63,890 nt of DNA from Clostridia bacterium (GTDB lineage: Bacteria; Bacillota; Clostridia; Christensenellales; Aristaeellaceae). The notes beneath the pieces were generated by a model that was not told the origin of the DNA, did no database searches, and saw nothing but the letters and a program-made list of their open reading frames with translations. Made by a program: the position numbers and the translations under genes. The DNA lies in the NCBI GenBank assembly GCA_017404985.1, contig JAFRBK010000023.1, positions 1-63,890 of the forward strand, in the 5' to 3' direction. This document shows, piece after piece, positions 49,938 to 59,876 of the stretch (its first letter is position 1; every line of letters starts with the position of its first letter).

Positions 49938-50942
49938 TCAAAATGCCTGAAAAGAGGACGGAACGAAAAGTTCGGTAAACTTGCGCGTGGCATAGCGATC
50001 CGTCATGCAGGAGAGAAAGTCGCAGACGCTGCGCTCCGTCCCGTCGCGGTAACCGATCATGACGAATTCCTCCGGCATTTCCCCGGGATGGGCACAGTAA
50101 TGGTCGAAAAGGTGGCGAAGCACGTAGTCGCAGCGGGCTTCCTCCGGATCCCGCCATCCGTTCCGGTATACTTTTTCGAACATGAATTCCCGCAGGCCGT
50201 CCATGGCGGCCTGTACGGCCGGGCTCATGGAGAGATGGGGCCGGCCTTCGCTTTCACGAACCACATCGGTGATCATCGTGTTGATTCGCTCCCCATGGGT
50301 GCTTCCGAGCACTTTCATGATGTCCGGCGGCGGATCGAAGGGCTTCAGGATGCCGGCGCGGAGGGCATCGTCCAGATCGTGGTTCAGATAAGCGATCCGG
50401 TCCGCTTTGCGGACACATTCCGCTTCCGCTGTTTCCGGCGGCAGGCTGCCGGTATGGCGCAGAATGCCGCTGCGGACCTCCGCCGTCAGGTTCAGGCCTT
50501 TGCCACCGTTTTCCAGCAGGTCTACCACCCGCAGGCTCTGTTCATTATGGCGGAACCCTTCGGGCAGAAGCTCATTCAGGGTTCTTTCCCCGATATGGCC
50601 GTAAGGCGTGTGGCCCAGGTCATGCCCGAGGGCGATGGCTTCGGTCAGGTCTTCATTCAGGCGAAGGGCGCGCGCCAGCGTCCTGGCCACCTGCGCCACT
50701 TCCAGCGTATGGGTCAGGCGGGTGCGGTAATGATCCCCCTCGGGAGAAAGAAAGACCTGGGTTTTGAATTTCAGGCGGCGGAAGGATTTGCAATGGATAA
50801 TCCGGTCCCGGTCCCGCTGAAAATCGGTCCGCAGGTCACAGGGCGAAACGGGCACGGCACGCCCGGCAGACTCGGCTGAATGGGCAGCCCAGGGGGCCAG
50901 CAGGCTGAATTCCTGCTGCTCCAGCCTTTCCCGGATGTTCAT
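49938..50942 (-). CDS. dgt: dGTP triphosphohydrolase-like HD protein
   Basis: 334 residues. HD motif residues: THTLEVAQVARTLARAL, LGHDLGHTPYGHIGERTL (HD pair) and a later Asp in RKADRIAYLNHDLDDAL. FQRDRDRIIHCKSFRRLKFKTQVF is the usual start of the family. It should split deoxynucleoside triphosphates into deoxynucleoside and triphosphate. ATG 50942 follows AGGGGGGGA; the reading frame upstream is not conserved-looking. First gene of the minus-strand block, about 50 bp before dnaG. Confidence 0.92.
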   Translation of the reverse strand: MNIRERLEQQEFSLLAPWAAHSAESAGRAVPVSPCDLRTDFQRDRDRIIHCKSFRRLKFKTQVFLSPEGDHYRTRLTHTLEVAQVARTLARALRLNEDLTEAIALGHDLGHTPYGHIGERTLNELLPEGFRHNEQSLRVVDLLENGGKGLNLTAEVRSGILRHTGSLPPETAEAECVRKADRIAYLNHDLDDALRAGILKPFDPPPDIMKVLGSTHGERINTMITDVVRESEGRPHLSMSPAVQAAMDGLREFMFEKVYRNGWRDPEEARCDYVLRHLFDHYCAHPGEMPEEFVMIGYRDGTERSVCDFLSCMTDRYATRKFTELFVPSSFQAF

Positions 50943-51009
50943 GACGATCCCCCCCTTACCGCATATACTATATACAACAAAAAGATGAAAAATCCTTCTT
51001 TCCGGTCCC

Positions 51010-51037
51010 TTGACAAGGCAGGGGAAACCGATACAAT
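51010..51037 (+). promoter_or_regulatory. Promoter of the M16C peptidase gene
   Basis: TTGACA (51010-51015), 16-bp spacer, TACAAT (51032-51037), 60 bp before the start codon. Confidence 0.65.
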
Positions 51038-51099
51038 GATTCCATGCAGCCAAATAAGGCGTTCCCGGCATAAGCCCGGAATGACAGAAGGAGAAACGA

Positions 51100-53979
51100 A
51101 TGGATATTCAGATTCACCAGGAAATGTATGGCTTTGAGGTTACCGATGTCCGGGAATGCAGCGAATTTCGCGGCAGGGCCGTGAATATGGTTCATCGGAA
51201 AACGGGTGCGGAGCTTTTCTGGGTTGACAACGGCGCGGAAAACATGGTGTTTTCCATTGCTTTTCGGACCCTGCCGGAGGACAGCACAGGCGTGTTCCAC
51301 ATCCTGGAGCACAGCGTGCTGTGCGGCAGTTCCCGCTATCCGGTCAAGGAGCCCTTTGTGGAACTGCTCAAGAGCAGCATGAGCACTTTCCTGAACGCGA
51401 TGACTTTTCCGGACATGACCATGTATCCGGTGGCCAGCCGCAATCCGAGGGATTTGCTGAACCTGACCGGCGTATATCTGGACGCGGTATTTCATCCGGA
51501 AGTCATCCGGGACGAGAAACGCTTCTGCCAGGAAGGGTGGCATATCGACCGGGACGAGGAAGGAAACCCCGAATACCGGGGTGTTGTCTTCAATGAAATG
51601 AAGGGCGCCATGAGCGATACGGACAACCTGATTGAACATCAGCTGATGAAGCAGATGTTCCCAGATACCTCCTACGGCTTTAACAGCGGCGGGGATCCGG
51701 AGGTGATTCCGGACCTGACCTACGAAAAATTCAGGGAGATGTATGACCGGCACTATCATCCGTCCAATGCCTGCATTTATCTGGACGGAGCGGTGCCGCT
51801 GGAGGAAATGCTCCGCCTGATCGGCGGATACCTGGATGAATACGAAAAGCGGGAAAGCCGGCCGGAATTCCGGTACCAGGTTCCGGTCGCCTCCGAGGAA
51901 ACGATCCGGTACGAACTGGGCGAGGACGAGGACGAAAAGAACCGCGGCCACTGGTCCCTGGCCCGGCTGACGGGGACCTGGCGGGACAAGCCTGACAACA
52001 TGGCGATGGAGATCATCGGGGATGTGCTGACCGGGAGCAATGAAGCCCCGCTGAAACGGGCGGTGCTGGAACGGGAACTGGCGCAGGACCTGAGCATCAC
52101 CGTGGACGATTCCACGCTGCAGAGCTGGATCGTGATCCATGCCGAAAATGTTACGGACGGCCGGGAGGCGGAGCTGGAAGCCCTGATCCGGGAAACCGGC
52201 GAGGACATCCGGAAGAACGGCCTGGACCGGAACGCGGTGGAGGCCTCCATGAACCGGGCCATTTATCACCTGCGCGAGGAAGACGAACCCCAGGGAATCA
52301 GCCGCTGCATTCGCTGCACCGGTGAATGGATTTTCGGCGGGGATCCGCTGGATGCCCTGCAGACGCAGGAACTGATCCGGGAGCTGAAAAAGATGCTGGA
52401 GGACGGGCGCTTCAACAGCCTGGCAGCGGATATGCTGCTGAACCGCGAAGGCGCGGCAATCCTACACACGCTGCCCTCCAGAACCCTGGGAGCGGAGAAA
52501 CGCCGGGCGGAAGCGGAGCGGCTCCGCAGGATTACGGAGGGATGGACGCCGGAAGAAAGAAAGGCAAACGGCCGGCTGATTGAGGAACTGGACGCCTGGC
52601 AGAAAACGCCGGACAGCGAGGAAGCCCTGGCCACCCTGCCCATGCTGAAAAAGGAAGATGCTGACGTAACGCCTGAGTGGACGGAAACAGAAACTGAGGA
52701 GTGCCTGGGGGTGACCGTGCTGCACCACGTGATTCCCGCCAACGGCGTCGTCCACGTCCGGGCGTATTTTGCCCTGACGGACCTGAATCTGGAGGAAATC
52801 ACAAAGGCGGGGCTGGCGGCTGCCATGCTCGGAAAGCTCCCGACGAAACACCATGATGCGCTGACGCTGCAGCAGGAGATCAAGCGGTATACCGGAACGC
52901 TGGGTTTCAGCATCATCACCCGCGCTTTCCCGGATCGGGAGGATGTATGCACGCCCTATCTGGCCGCTTCCATGAGTGCGCTGGCTGAAAACGCTGAAAA
53001 GGCCCAGGAACTGATGGCGGAAATCCTGACGGAAACCCTGCTGGACCAGCCGGACCGGATCAGTGAGATGGTTTCCCAGACGGAGCTTTCGGTCCGCCAG
53101 AAGAGCCTGACTGCCGGAACGATGTTCGCGGTGCGCCAGGTGACGAGCCTGTACAGTGCGGACGGCGCGGTGAAGAACGCACTGGACGGAGCACCGGCCG
53201 CGGCCTGGATTCACCGGTTTGCCAGGGAAACGGACAGGGAAATGGACGATTTCCGGCAGCTGGGAGAGCGTATGATTCGGCAGAACATATGCCGGAAACG
53301 GATGCTGATCAGCTATACGGCCGATGAAAAGCAGCAGCCGGAGGCTTTCATCCGCTGCTTCCCGGAGGGAACAGAAGCGCCGGAAACCGCAGCATATTCC
53401 GCGGAAAGCCGGAAAGCGGTCGGATTCCGCATTCCGGCCCAGATCGGGTTCGCTGCCAGGGGCTACCGGCTGAACCGGTGCGGCATGGCGTTCTCCGGCG
53501 CCATGTGGCTGGCTGCCAGCATTCTGAGCCTGGGATACCTGTGGAACAAGGTCCGGGTCCAGGGCGGCGCCTACGGCGCCGGGATGCAGACGGACCGCCT
53601 GGGCAACCTGTTCAGCTTTTCATTCCGGGATCCGACACCGGCGAGAACCCTGACCATGGATGCCGGTGCCTCGGACTTCCTGAAAGAATTCTCGAAACAG
53701 GAAGGGGAAATGGACAAGTATATCATTTCCAGCCTGAATGAGCTGAATCCGCTGCTGAGCCCCCGGGATAAGGGCATAGCCGCAGACCTGCGGATCCTCT
53801 CCGGTTACACGCGGGAAATGGCGGAGAAAACCCGGAAAGAGATTCTGCATGCGACGCCGGAAGACCTGGTTGCCTGCGGGGAAGCCCTGGACGCCTTCGC
53901 CCGGGATGGCAGCGTTTGCGTGGTGGGGCATAAGGAAGCGCTGGACGCCTGTCAGCTGGATGTAGTTGAAGATTTGTGA
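51100..53979 (+). CDS. M16C zinc peptidase (PreP/insulinase-like)
   Basis: 959 residues, full M16C length. The inverted zinc motif HILEH (His67-Glu70-His71) and the distal Glu166 (VVFNEMKGAMSD) are intact in the first half. The second half repeats the fold without a metal site, as in presequence protease. No signal peptide, so it acts in the cytoplasm on peptides, probably small unfolded ones such as cleaved leaders. AGAAGGAG precedes the ATG. Monocistronic, ending at a strong terminator. Confidence 0.94.
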   Translation: MDIQIHQEMYGFEVTDVRECSEFRGRAVNMVHRKTGAELFWVDNGAENMVFSIAFRTLPEDSTGVFHILEHSVLCGSSRYPVKEPFVELLKSSMSTFLNAMTFPDMTMYPVASRNPRDLLNLTGVYLDAVFHPEVIRDEKRFCQEGWHIDRDEEGNPEYRGVVFNEMKGAMSDTDNLIEHQLMKQMFPDTSYGFNSGGDPEVIPDLTYEKFREMYDRHYHPSNACIYLDGAVPLEEMLRLIGGYLDEYEKRESRPEFRYQVPVASEETIRYELGEDEDEKNRGHWSLARLTGTWRDKPDNMAMEIIGDVLTGSNEAPLKRAVLERELAQDLSITVDDSTLQSWIVIHAENVTDGREAELEALIRETGEDIRKNGLDRNAVEASMNRAIYHLREEDEPQGISRCIRCTGEWIFGGDPLDALQTQELIRELKKMLEDGRFNSLAADMLLNREGAAILHTLPSRTLGAEKRRAEAERLRRITEGWTPEERKANGRLIEELDAWQKTPDSEEALATLPMLKKEDADVTPEWTETETEECLGVTVLHHVIPANGVVHVRAYFALTDLNLEEITKAGLAAAMLGKLPTKHHDALTLQQEIKRYTGTLGFSIITRAFPDREDVCTPYLAASMSALAENAEKAQELMAEILTETLLDQPDRISEMVSQTELSVRQKSLTAGTMFAVRQVTSLYSADGAVKNALDGAPAAAWIHRFARETDREMDDFRQLGERMIRQNICRKRMLISYTADEKQQPEAFIRCFPEGTEAPETAAYSAESRKAVGFRIPAQIGFAARGYRLNRCGMAFSGAMWLAASILSLGYLWNKVRVQGGAYGAGMQTDRLGNLFSFSFRDPTPARTLTMDAGASDFLKEFSKQEGEMDKYIISSLNELNPLLSPRDKGIAADLRILSGYTREMAEKTRKEILHATPEDLVACGEALDAFARDGSVCVVGHKEALDACQLDVVEDL

Positions 53980-53993
53980 TGCTGAGGAAAAGG

Positions 53994-54024
53994 AGCAGCC
54001 GGAACCGCGATGGTTCCGGCTGCT
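53994..54024. terminator. Bidirectional terminator (M16C / GH67)
   Basis: A 13-bp stem AGCAGCCGGAACC/GGTTCCGGCTGCT with a GCGAT loop. GATTTT follows on the plus side. On the minus side the next bases (TCCTTTTCC) are T-rich for the convergent GH67 transcript. Confidence 0.87.
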
Positions 54025-54042
54025 GATTTTCCGGTTTTATTC

Positions 54043-55866
54043 TTATTCGTAAATCGTTCGTCCCTGCCCGTCCGGAATGCCGGAGAGGCGGTGGAAGAAT
54101 GTATTGATGATGTCGCACCATTCCCGGGCGTTATGAACCTGCCGGTCCATCCGCTCCAGAATCACGGCCCGGTCCTCCTCCGGAAAGGGCAGGGAACGCA
54201 GCGTTTCACGCATGGCTTCCGTTTCCGCATATCCTTCAAAGTGGTCGTCATAGATTCGCTGCACCAGCGTGCGCCCATCCTTCATACGGAAGGAATAGGG
54301 CAGCCGGTGGTAGAAAAGCAGGTACAGGTCGGGGCAGGAAGCGGGGTCTTCATATTTCTTTCGGATTTCTTCCGGGTACTGGCAAAGATAACCGGTTCCT
54401 TTTTCGGTGCGGTCAATGCCGACCGCGTCCCGGCTGGCCTTGTGGTAGGTGCCCCACAGGTCATATTCATAACCGGAGGGATTCGGCCCGTAATGGTCGT
54501 GCGGCGTAACCATCCAGCCGATTCCCAGCGGGGCGGTATATTTTTCATACGTACGGCGGGAGGAAAGCAGGCAGTCCGCCAGCTTCTTTTCCTGTTCCGC
54601 CGGGAAACCATAGGTGAGCCGGGCCCAGAGCTCCGTGCTGCGCCGGGGATCCGTATGGGGATCCCAGCAAAGCAGGCCGTAACCAAAGAAGTTGGCGGCG
54701 GCCAGCGGATGCCCGGTGTAGTTCGCATCGTCGCCCCAATTGGACACCGCGGCGACGGACATGATGGCGCTGTCCGGAAGCTCTTCGAAAATCTCCTGCC
54801 ACATGGGCATCATGGTATAGAGGTCGATCTGGTGGCCGGTGTATTCCTGGGCCAGCTGAAGCTCCAGCGCCAGATGGGTTTTCGGCATGGCCAGCAGCAG
54901 GGGGGATAGGGGCTCCCGCACCTGGAAGTCGAAGGGGCCATGCTTGACCTGCAGGATCACATTGGATGCAAACTGCCCGTCCAGCGGCGCGTAATGGTCG
55001 TAGGCGGCCTTCGGCCGGTCGGTTTTGGTATCCCGCCAGTCCTGGCGGCAGTTATAGACAAAGCAGCGCCAGACGATCACCCCGCCGAAGGGACGCACCG
55101 CCTCCGCCAGCATATTGGCGCCTTCAGCGTGGTTCCGGCCGTAGGTGAAAGGCCCGGGACGGCCTTCGCTGTCCGCCTTGACCAGGAAACCGGCCAGATC
55201 GGGAACCGCCCTCCAGACCCTGGACGCGGTTTCCGCCCACCAGGCCTGCACCCTGGTATCCAGTGGGTCCGCGGTCGGGATGCCGTGGCGCATGGGCTGG
55301 GAATAATCCACGGAGACCATCAGCCGGATGCCGAAGGGACGGATAATTTCCGCCAGCCGGGCCAGGTCGGGCAGGTCATCCTCCAGCAGCAGCTGGCCCG
55401 GGAAATGAACATTGACATTATTGATACACAGCACATTCAGGCCGACAGAGGCCATCAGGCGGGCGATGACCCGGATCCGTTCCGGATTGTAATCCAGCTT
55501 TCCGCCGCGGAAAAAGAGGCTGCTGCCGGAATAGCCCCGCTCCACGGTGCCGTCTGGATTGTCCCAGCAGTTGATCATCCGGAGCGCATAGCGCGGAGCG
55601 GATTCCAGCCGGTCCGGCAGTTCCTCGCAGGCGGTGAGTGAGAAGATCAGGCGCCAGGCGCCGTACAGGAGCCCAGCGGGGCCGCCGGCGATCCGGTAGC
55701 CGGATTTCTCCCGGAAAAGGCAGAAACCGTCCCCCATGGCCGGAACGGATTCCAGCGTAACGGAACAGTCCGGCAGGGCATGGGCCAGTTCCAGCCGGGC
55801 AGCCTCCTCCGGCGTCCGGAGGGATTCGGGAACGGAGAGCGGAAAGCGATTCAGCCAGGCATTCAT
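54043..55866 (-). CDS. Alpha-glucuronidase (GH67)
   Basis: 607 residues. Family sequences in order: YALRMINCWDNPDGTVERGY, VLCINNVNVHF, GFLVKADSEGRPGPFTYGRN, ILQVKHGPFDFQVREP, and GHQIDLYTMMPMWQEI. GH67 enzymes remove 4-O-methylglucuronic acid from the ends of xylo-oligosaccharides. No signal peptide, so it works on imported aldouronic acids. AAGAAGGA precedes the ATG. No xylanase or transporter lies beside it. Confidence 0.94.
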   Translation of the reverse strand: MNAWLNRFPLSVPESLRTPEEAARLELAHALPDCSVTLESVPAMGDGFCLFREKSGYRIAGGPAGLLYGAWRLIFSLTACEELPDRLESAPRYALRMINCWDNPDGTVERGYSGSSLFFRGGKLDYNPERIRVIARLMASVGLNVLCINNVNVHFPGQLLLEDDLPDLARLAEIIRPFGIRLMVSVDYSQPMRHGIPTADPLDTRVQAWWAETASRVWRAVPDLAGFLVKADSEGRPGPFTYGRNHAEGANMLAEAVRPFGGVIVWRCFVYNCRQDWRDTKTDRPKAAYDHYAPLDGQFASNVILQVKHGPFDFQVREPLSPLLLAMPKTHLALELQLAQEYTGHQIDLYTMMPMWQEIFEELPDSAIMSVAAVSNWGDDANYTGHPLAAANFFGYGLLCWDPHTDPRRSTELWARLTYGFPAEQEKKLADCLLSSRRTYEKYTAPLGIGWMVTPHDHYGPNPSGYEYDLWGTYHKASRDAVGIDRTEKGTGYLCQYPEEIRKKYEDPASCPDLYLLFYHRLPYSFRMKDGRTLVQRIYDDHFEGYAETEAMRETLRSLPFPEEDRAVILERMDRQVHNAREWCDIINTFFHRLSGIPDGQGRTIYE

Positions 55867-56146
55867 GGTTCAGATCCTTCTTTCAGCACGATTTCGGCGC
55901 CATGATGAAGGGCGCTCTTCAGGGCGGAGATGGTTTTTCAGGCAACGCAACCATTATAAAGCAAAAGAAACATGAAAACCATAGGCACGCAGAAGTTTTT
56001 CCGCAGACGAGCGACCTGCTGCTGCCATGGCAGTTGTTCGCCTTTATCCCCATGAATTCCGGGAAAAAGCAGGAGAAAACAGGGCCTTTGTCCAATATTG
56101 AATTTATCAGGATGATTATATCCGATGTAATGAAAAAGGAGACCAG

Positions 56147-58351
56147 ATGGAAAGATACCGTCTTCCAGAACAGGAACAAAAACTGTTTGAAAGCCTCGCG
56201 CAGCCTTTCGCCGTTTATCAGTTTCTGGATAAACGGGTGGTGACGATTGCGCTTTCGGACGGTTTTTGCGAGCTTTTCGGATACTCGGACCGCGCGAAAG
56301 CCTGTGAGGACATGGATCACAACATGTACAGGGACACGCACCCGGACGATGCCGCGCGGATTGCCAATGAAGCCTTCCTCTTCGCGACCCGGGGCGGGAA
56401 GTATGAAACCATCTACCGCTCCAGGATACCGGGGAGCACAGAATACCGGGTGATCCACGCCCACGGCCGCCATGTGGTAACGGAGGACGGGGCTCGGCTG
56501 GCCCAGGTGTGGTATACGGATGAAGGCTATTATACAGAAGACCCGCAGGCGGACGAAAACAGGCTGAGCCGCATGCTTAGCAATACGCTTCACCGGTTCA
56601 GCCTCCTGAAAGCCAGCAACTACAATTATATGACCGGGCTTCCGAGCATGACCTATTTCTTTGAACTGGCGGAGGCCGGAAAGCAGGCCATGCAGGAGCA
56701 GGGCAAGGAAGCAGTGCTGCTGTTCATTGACCTGAACGGCATGAAATACTACAACAAGACCAACGGGTTTGCCGAAGGGGATAAGCTCCTGACCGCCTTT
56801 GCCAAACTGTTGGCGGACATATTCAGCAATGAAAACTGCTGCCATATCGCAGGGGACCATTTTGCGGCTTTTACCCAGGACGAAGGGGTTGAGGAAAAGC
56901 TCTGGCAGCTGTTCCGGGAAGCGGAAGGGCTCAACGGAGGCAAGAGCCTGCCCGTTCGCGTGGGCATCTATTCCGTACGGATGGAGGATGTGCCGGTCAG
57001 CACAGCCTGCGACCGCGCCAAGTTTGCCTGCGATTCCATCCGGAAGAACTACGCCAGCGGATTTTCCTACTACGACCAGCAGCTGAAGGACAATGTAGAT
57101 AAACGACAGTATATTCTGACCAATTTTGACCAGGCGCTTGCCCAGCAGCAGATCCAGGTTTATTACCAGCCGATCGTTCGCGGCGTGAACGGCCGGGTAT
57201 GCGATGAGGAAGCGCTGGCCCGGTGGATTGATCCGGTAAAGGGATTCCTTTCCCCGGCGGATTTCATTCCGTACCTGGAGGAAGCCGGCCAGATCTACCG
57301 GCTGGACCTGTATGTGCTTGAAAGAATCCTGGAAAAAATCCGCATTATGGAAAAAGCCGGCCTCTTTATTGTTCCGCAGTCCCTGAACCTGTCCCGGTCG
57401 GACTTCAACTCCTGTGACATCGTGGAGGAAATCTGCAAAAGGGTGGATGCCGCTGGGGTGGAACACCGGCTGATTACCATCGAGATCACAGAGAGCACCA
57501 TCGGCAGCGACGTGGACTTCATAAAGGAACAGGTGGAACGATTCCGGGAGCTGGGCTTCCCGGTGTGGATGGACGACTTCGGAAGCGGGTACTCCTCCCT
57601 GGACGTGCTGCAGTATATCCGGTTTGACCTGGTGAAGTTCGACATGGTTTTCATGAAACGGCTGGGCGAAGGGGAAAGCGGCCGGATTATCCTGACGGAG
57701 ATGATGCGGCTGGCCGCGGCCCTGGGGCTGGACACCGTGTGCGAAGGCGTGGAAACAGAGGCCCAGGTGCGGTTTCTGAAGGAGATTGGCTGCTCCAAAC
57801 TGCAGGGATTTTATTTCCTGAAGCCGATTCCCCTCGGGCAGATCCTGGAACGGTATGAGAAGGGCTCCCAGATCGGATTTGAAAACCCGGAGGAGGCGGA
57901 TTACTACGCCGCCATCGGGCAGTTCAGCCTGTATGACCTGAGCATGGTCACCAGCGACGCTGACGGCGCTGTTTCCGACTATGACAACAGCATTCCCATG
58001 GGCATCGTACAGATCGGGAACGGCAGGGCAGAATTTATCCGGACCAATCAGGCGTACCGGAACCTGCTGATCCGGAACCTGGGCCTGAATCCGGCGGCGG
58101 GTTCAGCGGACATGCTGGAACTGCCGGAAGCCGTTTCTGTTTCCCTGGCTGAGATGATCACCAAAAGCCTGGGGGATTCCATCCGTTCCTTTGTGGATGA
58201 TCGGCTGCCGGACGGCACAGATACCCATACCATGCTGAAGAAAATCGGCGCCAATCCGCTGAACGGGAAAACGGCAGTGGCCATTACCGTGCTGACGGAA
58301 AAAAGGACAAGGGAAGGTACCCGGCCCTGGAATCGGACGGAGAAAAACTGA
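56147..58351 (+). CDS. PAS-GGDEF-EAL cyclic-di-GMP phosphodiesterase
   Basis: 734 residues, soluble. A PAS-like domain (15-130) is followed by a GGDEF-type domain (160-320) whose active loop reads HIAGDHFAAF rather than GGDEF, so it is probably a GTP-binding regulator. The EAL domain (325-570) keeps CDEEALARW, SLNLSRSDF, ITIEITEST, WMDDFGSGYSSLD, VKFDMVF and CEGVETEAQ, consistent with active hydrolysis of c-di-GMP. A PAS-like tail ends the protein. It opposes the GGDEF enzyme at 22.4 kb. AAAAAGGAG lies before the ATG. Confidence 0.92.
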   Translation: MERYRLPEQEQKLFESLAQPFAVYQFLDKRVVTIALSDGFCELFGYSDRAKACEDMDHNMYRDTHPDDAARIANEAFLFATRGGKYETIYRSRIPGSTEYRVIHAHGRHVVTEDGARLAQVWYTDEGYYTEDPQADENRLSRMLSNTLHRFSLLKASNYNYMTGLPSMTYFFELAEAGKQAMQEQGKEAVLLFIDLNGMKYYNKTNGFAEGDKLLTAFAKLLADIFSNENCCHIAGDHFAAFTQDEGVEEKLWQLFREAEGLNGGKSLPVRVGIYSVRMEDVPVSTACDRAKFACDSIRKNYASGFSYYDQQLKDNVDKRQYILTNFDQALAQQQIQVYYQPIVRGVNGRVCDEEALARWIDPVKGFLSPADFIPYLEEAGQIYRLDLYVLERILEKIRIMEKAGLFIVPQSLNLSRSDFNSCDIVEEICKRVDAAGVEHRLITIEITESTIGSDVDFIKEQVERFRELGFPVWMDDFGSGYSSLDVLQYIRFDLVKFDMVFMKRLGEGESGRIILTEMMRLAAALGLDTVCEGVETEAQVRFLKEIGCSKLQGFYFLKPIPLGQILERYEKGSQIGFENPEEADYYAAIGQFSLYDLSMVTSDADGAVSDYDNSIPMGIVQIGNGRAEFIRTNQAYRNLLIRNLGLNPAAGSADMLELPEAVSVSLAEMITKSLGDSIRSFVDDRLPDGTDTHTMLKKIGANPLNGKTAVAITVLTEKRTREGTRPWNRTEKN

Positions 58352-58423
58352 CTGCGGCTACCGGGTTCCTGCACGACGAAAACGGGCTGTGGGCTTCATG
58401 GCCCGGCATGAGGGGAACTGGCG

Positions 58424-59279
58424 TTACCGGCGGTCAGCGGAAGTCCTGAGAAGGGCAAGAACCAGGATGCTGCCGGCCAGGATGCACAGAATCCAGAGGG
58501 CAGGGGAAGCACTGTCGCCGGTTTGCGGAACCGCATTTTCGATGATGACCGTTGTCGTGGCTGTGCCGTCAGCGAAGGAAACGGTCGCAGGGTATTCGCC
58601 GACTGCCAGAGTATTCAGGTATTCCAGGATTGCGCCACAGCACATTTTTCAGGTCTTCATGCTGCGGATTGATGCCGGTATCGATTACCGCGACCACCAC
58701 GTCATCCCAGCCTTCCGGCCACAGGCCGCAGGCCTGTGTGGAAATGGCTTCCTCTGCCGGAAGGCCCCAGGACAGGGCGTTTTCCCCGGCATTGTTTACG
58801 GCTGTCGGCGGATTCAGGTAATACTGGCAGCGGGCCAGCGCGTCATTCAGGCTGTATTCATAGTTCCCGCTGCCGTCATAGCTTTGCGGCTCCCAGATGA
58901 CGTTTTTCTCCGCGCGGGCGATTTCGGGGTTTGCGGAAAGCAGGGAAACCAGTTCCTCGGCATCCCGGCCCGCACACCGTACCAGTCCCAGCACCAGGTC
59001 ATCGTCCGCCTGAAAAACATCGAGAAGATCATAGTCCGTGCCCAGGCTTTCCGCAAGGATCCGGTCTGGGTCTGCAGTATCCGTAACGGCTTCCGGTCTG
59101 AAAGAAACGATGGCCTCATGTTCCACCCATCTGGTTCCGGCGCTGGATTCCGCCTGGACCGGAGCGGCAGAAAGAACCATCACCAGGGCCAGCATCAGAA
59201 CCGGAATCAGACCGATACCCCTGCCTGCTTTTTCATCATGCAACCTGGTTCCCTTCATGAATTGTTTTTTCGGATTCAT
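58424..59279 (-). pseudogene. Internally deleted subtilase with PQTGD tail
   Basis: The 5' part encodes a signal peptide (LMLALVMVLSAAPVQA), a pro-region (VSFRPEAV ... EPQSYDGSGNYEYS) and the catalytic Asp block VVVAVIDTGINPQHEDLKNVLW. Right after NPGIPE the frame changes and only the last 60-70 residues of a surface protein follow: YLNTLAVGEYPATVSFADG, ENAVPQTGDSASPALW, a helix and RTSADRR. The His and Ser blocks of the S8 catalytic domain are gone. GAATAC occurs twice, 9 bp apart, at the junction. ATG 59279 is my start choice; an ATG seven codons later is possible. Confidence 0.8.
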
Positions 59280-59323
59280 TGTTTTCTGACGAGGGCCCGC
59301 ACCGGGGCTGATTTCTGTTCCGC

Positions 59324-59746
59324 TCAGGAAAATTTCCACAGGTTGATGCCGAGGCCGGGATCCTTTTCCCGGCTGACATTGCCGTCAAGGGTCCGGACGA
59401 ACATTTCGCAGGTGGCGCCGACCCGCATCCGGAGAACATGGCCGCCGTGAACGGTATGGTCTCCGCCAGCCAGGGCCGCATGCAGATGGATATAGGGCTT
59501 TTCATCCACAAAAGTAATACTGCCGGACAGATTCGTGATCTCCATGAAGCCGGACAGCTCCTCCTCATGATAGGCCTGGGCCTGAAGGTTATAAACCCCA
59601 ATCAGGGCCTGGTCGGCGGCGCCGATGGCATCCACCTGGGCCAGGTGGATTTTTTCATCTCTGCAGAGAGTCGCCAGGGTTTCCATGATTTCTTCGCCGC
59701 GGTCGATCCGGACCATATATGTATCCCCAAAACGCTTAAACTCCAT
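59324..59746 (-). CDS. PPC-domain (DUF296) DNA-binding-like protein
   Basis: 140 residues, a single PPC domain. FGDTYMVRIDRGEEIMETLATLC starts it; AQVDAIGAADQALIGVYNL, the metal-type HLHAALAGGDHTVHGGHVL and EMFVRTLDG are the family marks. The domain forms trimers and in bacteria occurs alone; it has been linked to DNA binding but the role is unsettled. It lies about 45 bp upstream of the broken subtilase on the same strand. Confidence 0.88.
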   Translation of the reverse strand: MEFKRFGDTYMVRIDRGEEIMETLATLCRDEKIHLAQVDAIGAADQALIGVYNLQAQAYHEEELSGFMEITNLSGSITFVDEKPYIHLHAALAGGDHTVHGGHVLRMRVGATCEMFVRTLDGNVSREKDPGLGINLWKFS

Positions 59747-59876
59747 GTATGATTTCCTCGCTTTCCATCAAAATACAGAAAAATTAGTTCCCCGGTTTTC
59801 TCAGATATATGGTATTATACTACAAGGATGCATCGGTGAACAGCCCGACATCCGGGAAAAAGGGAAGGGATAAAGG

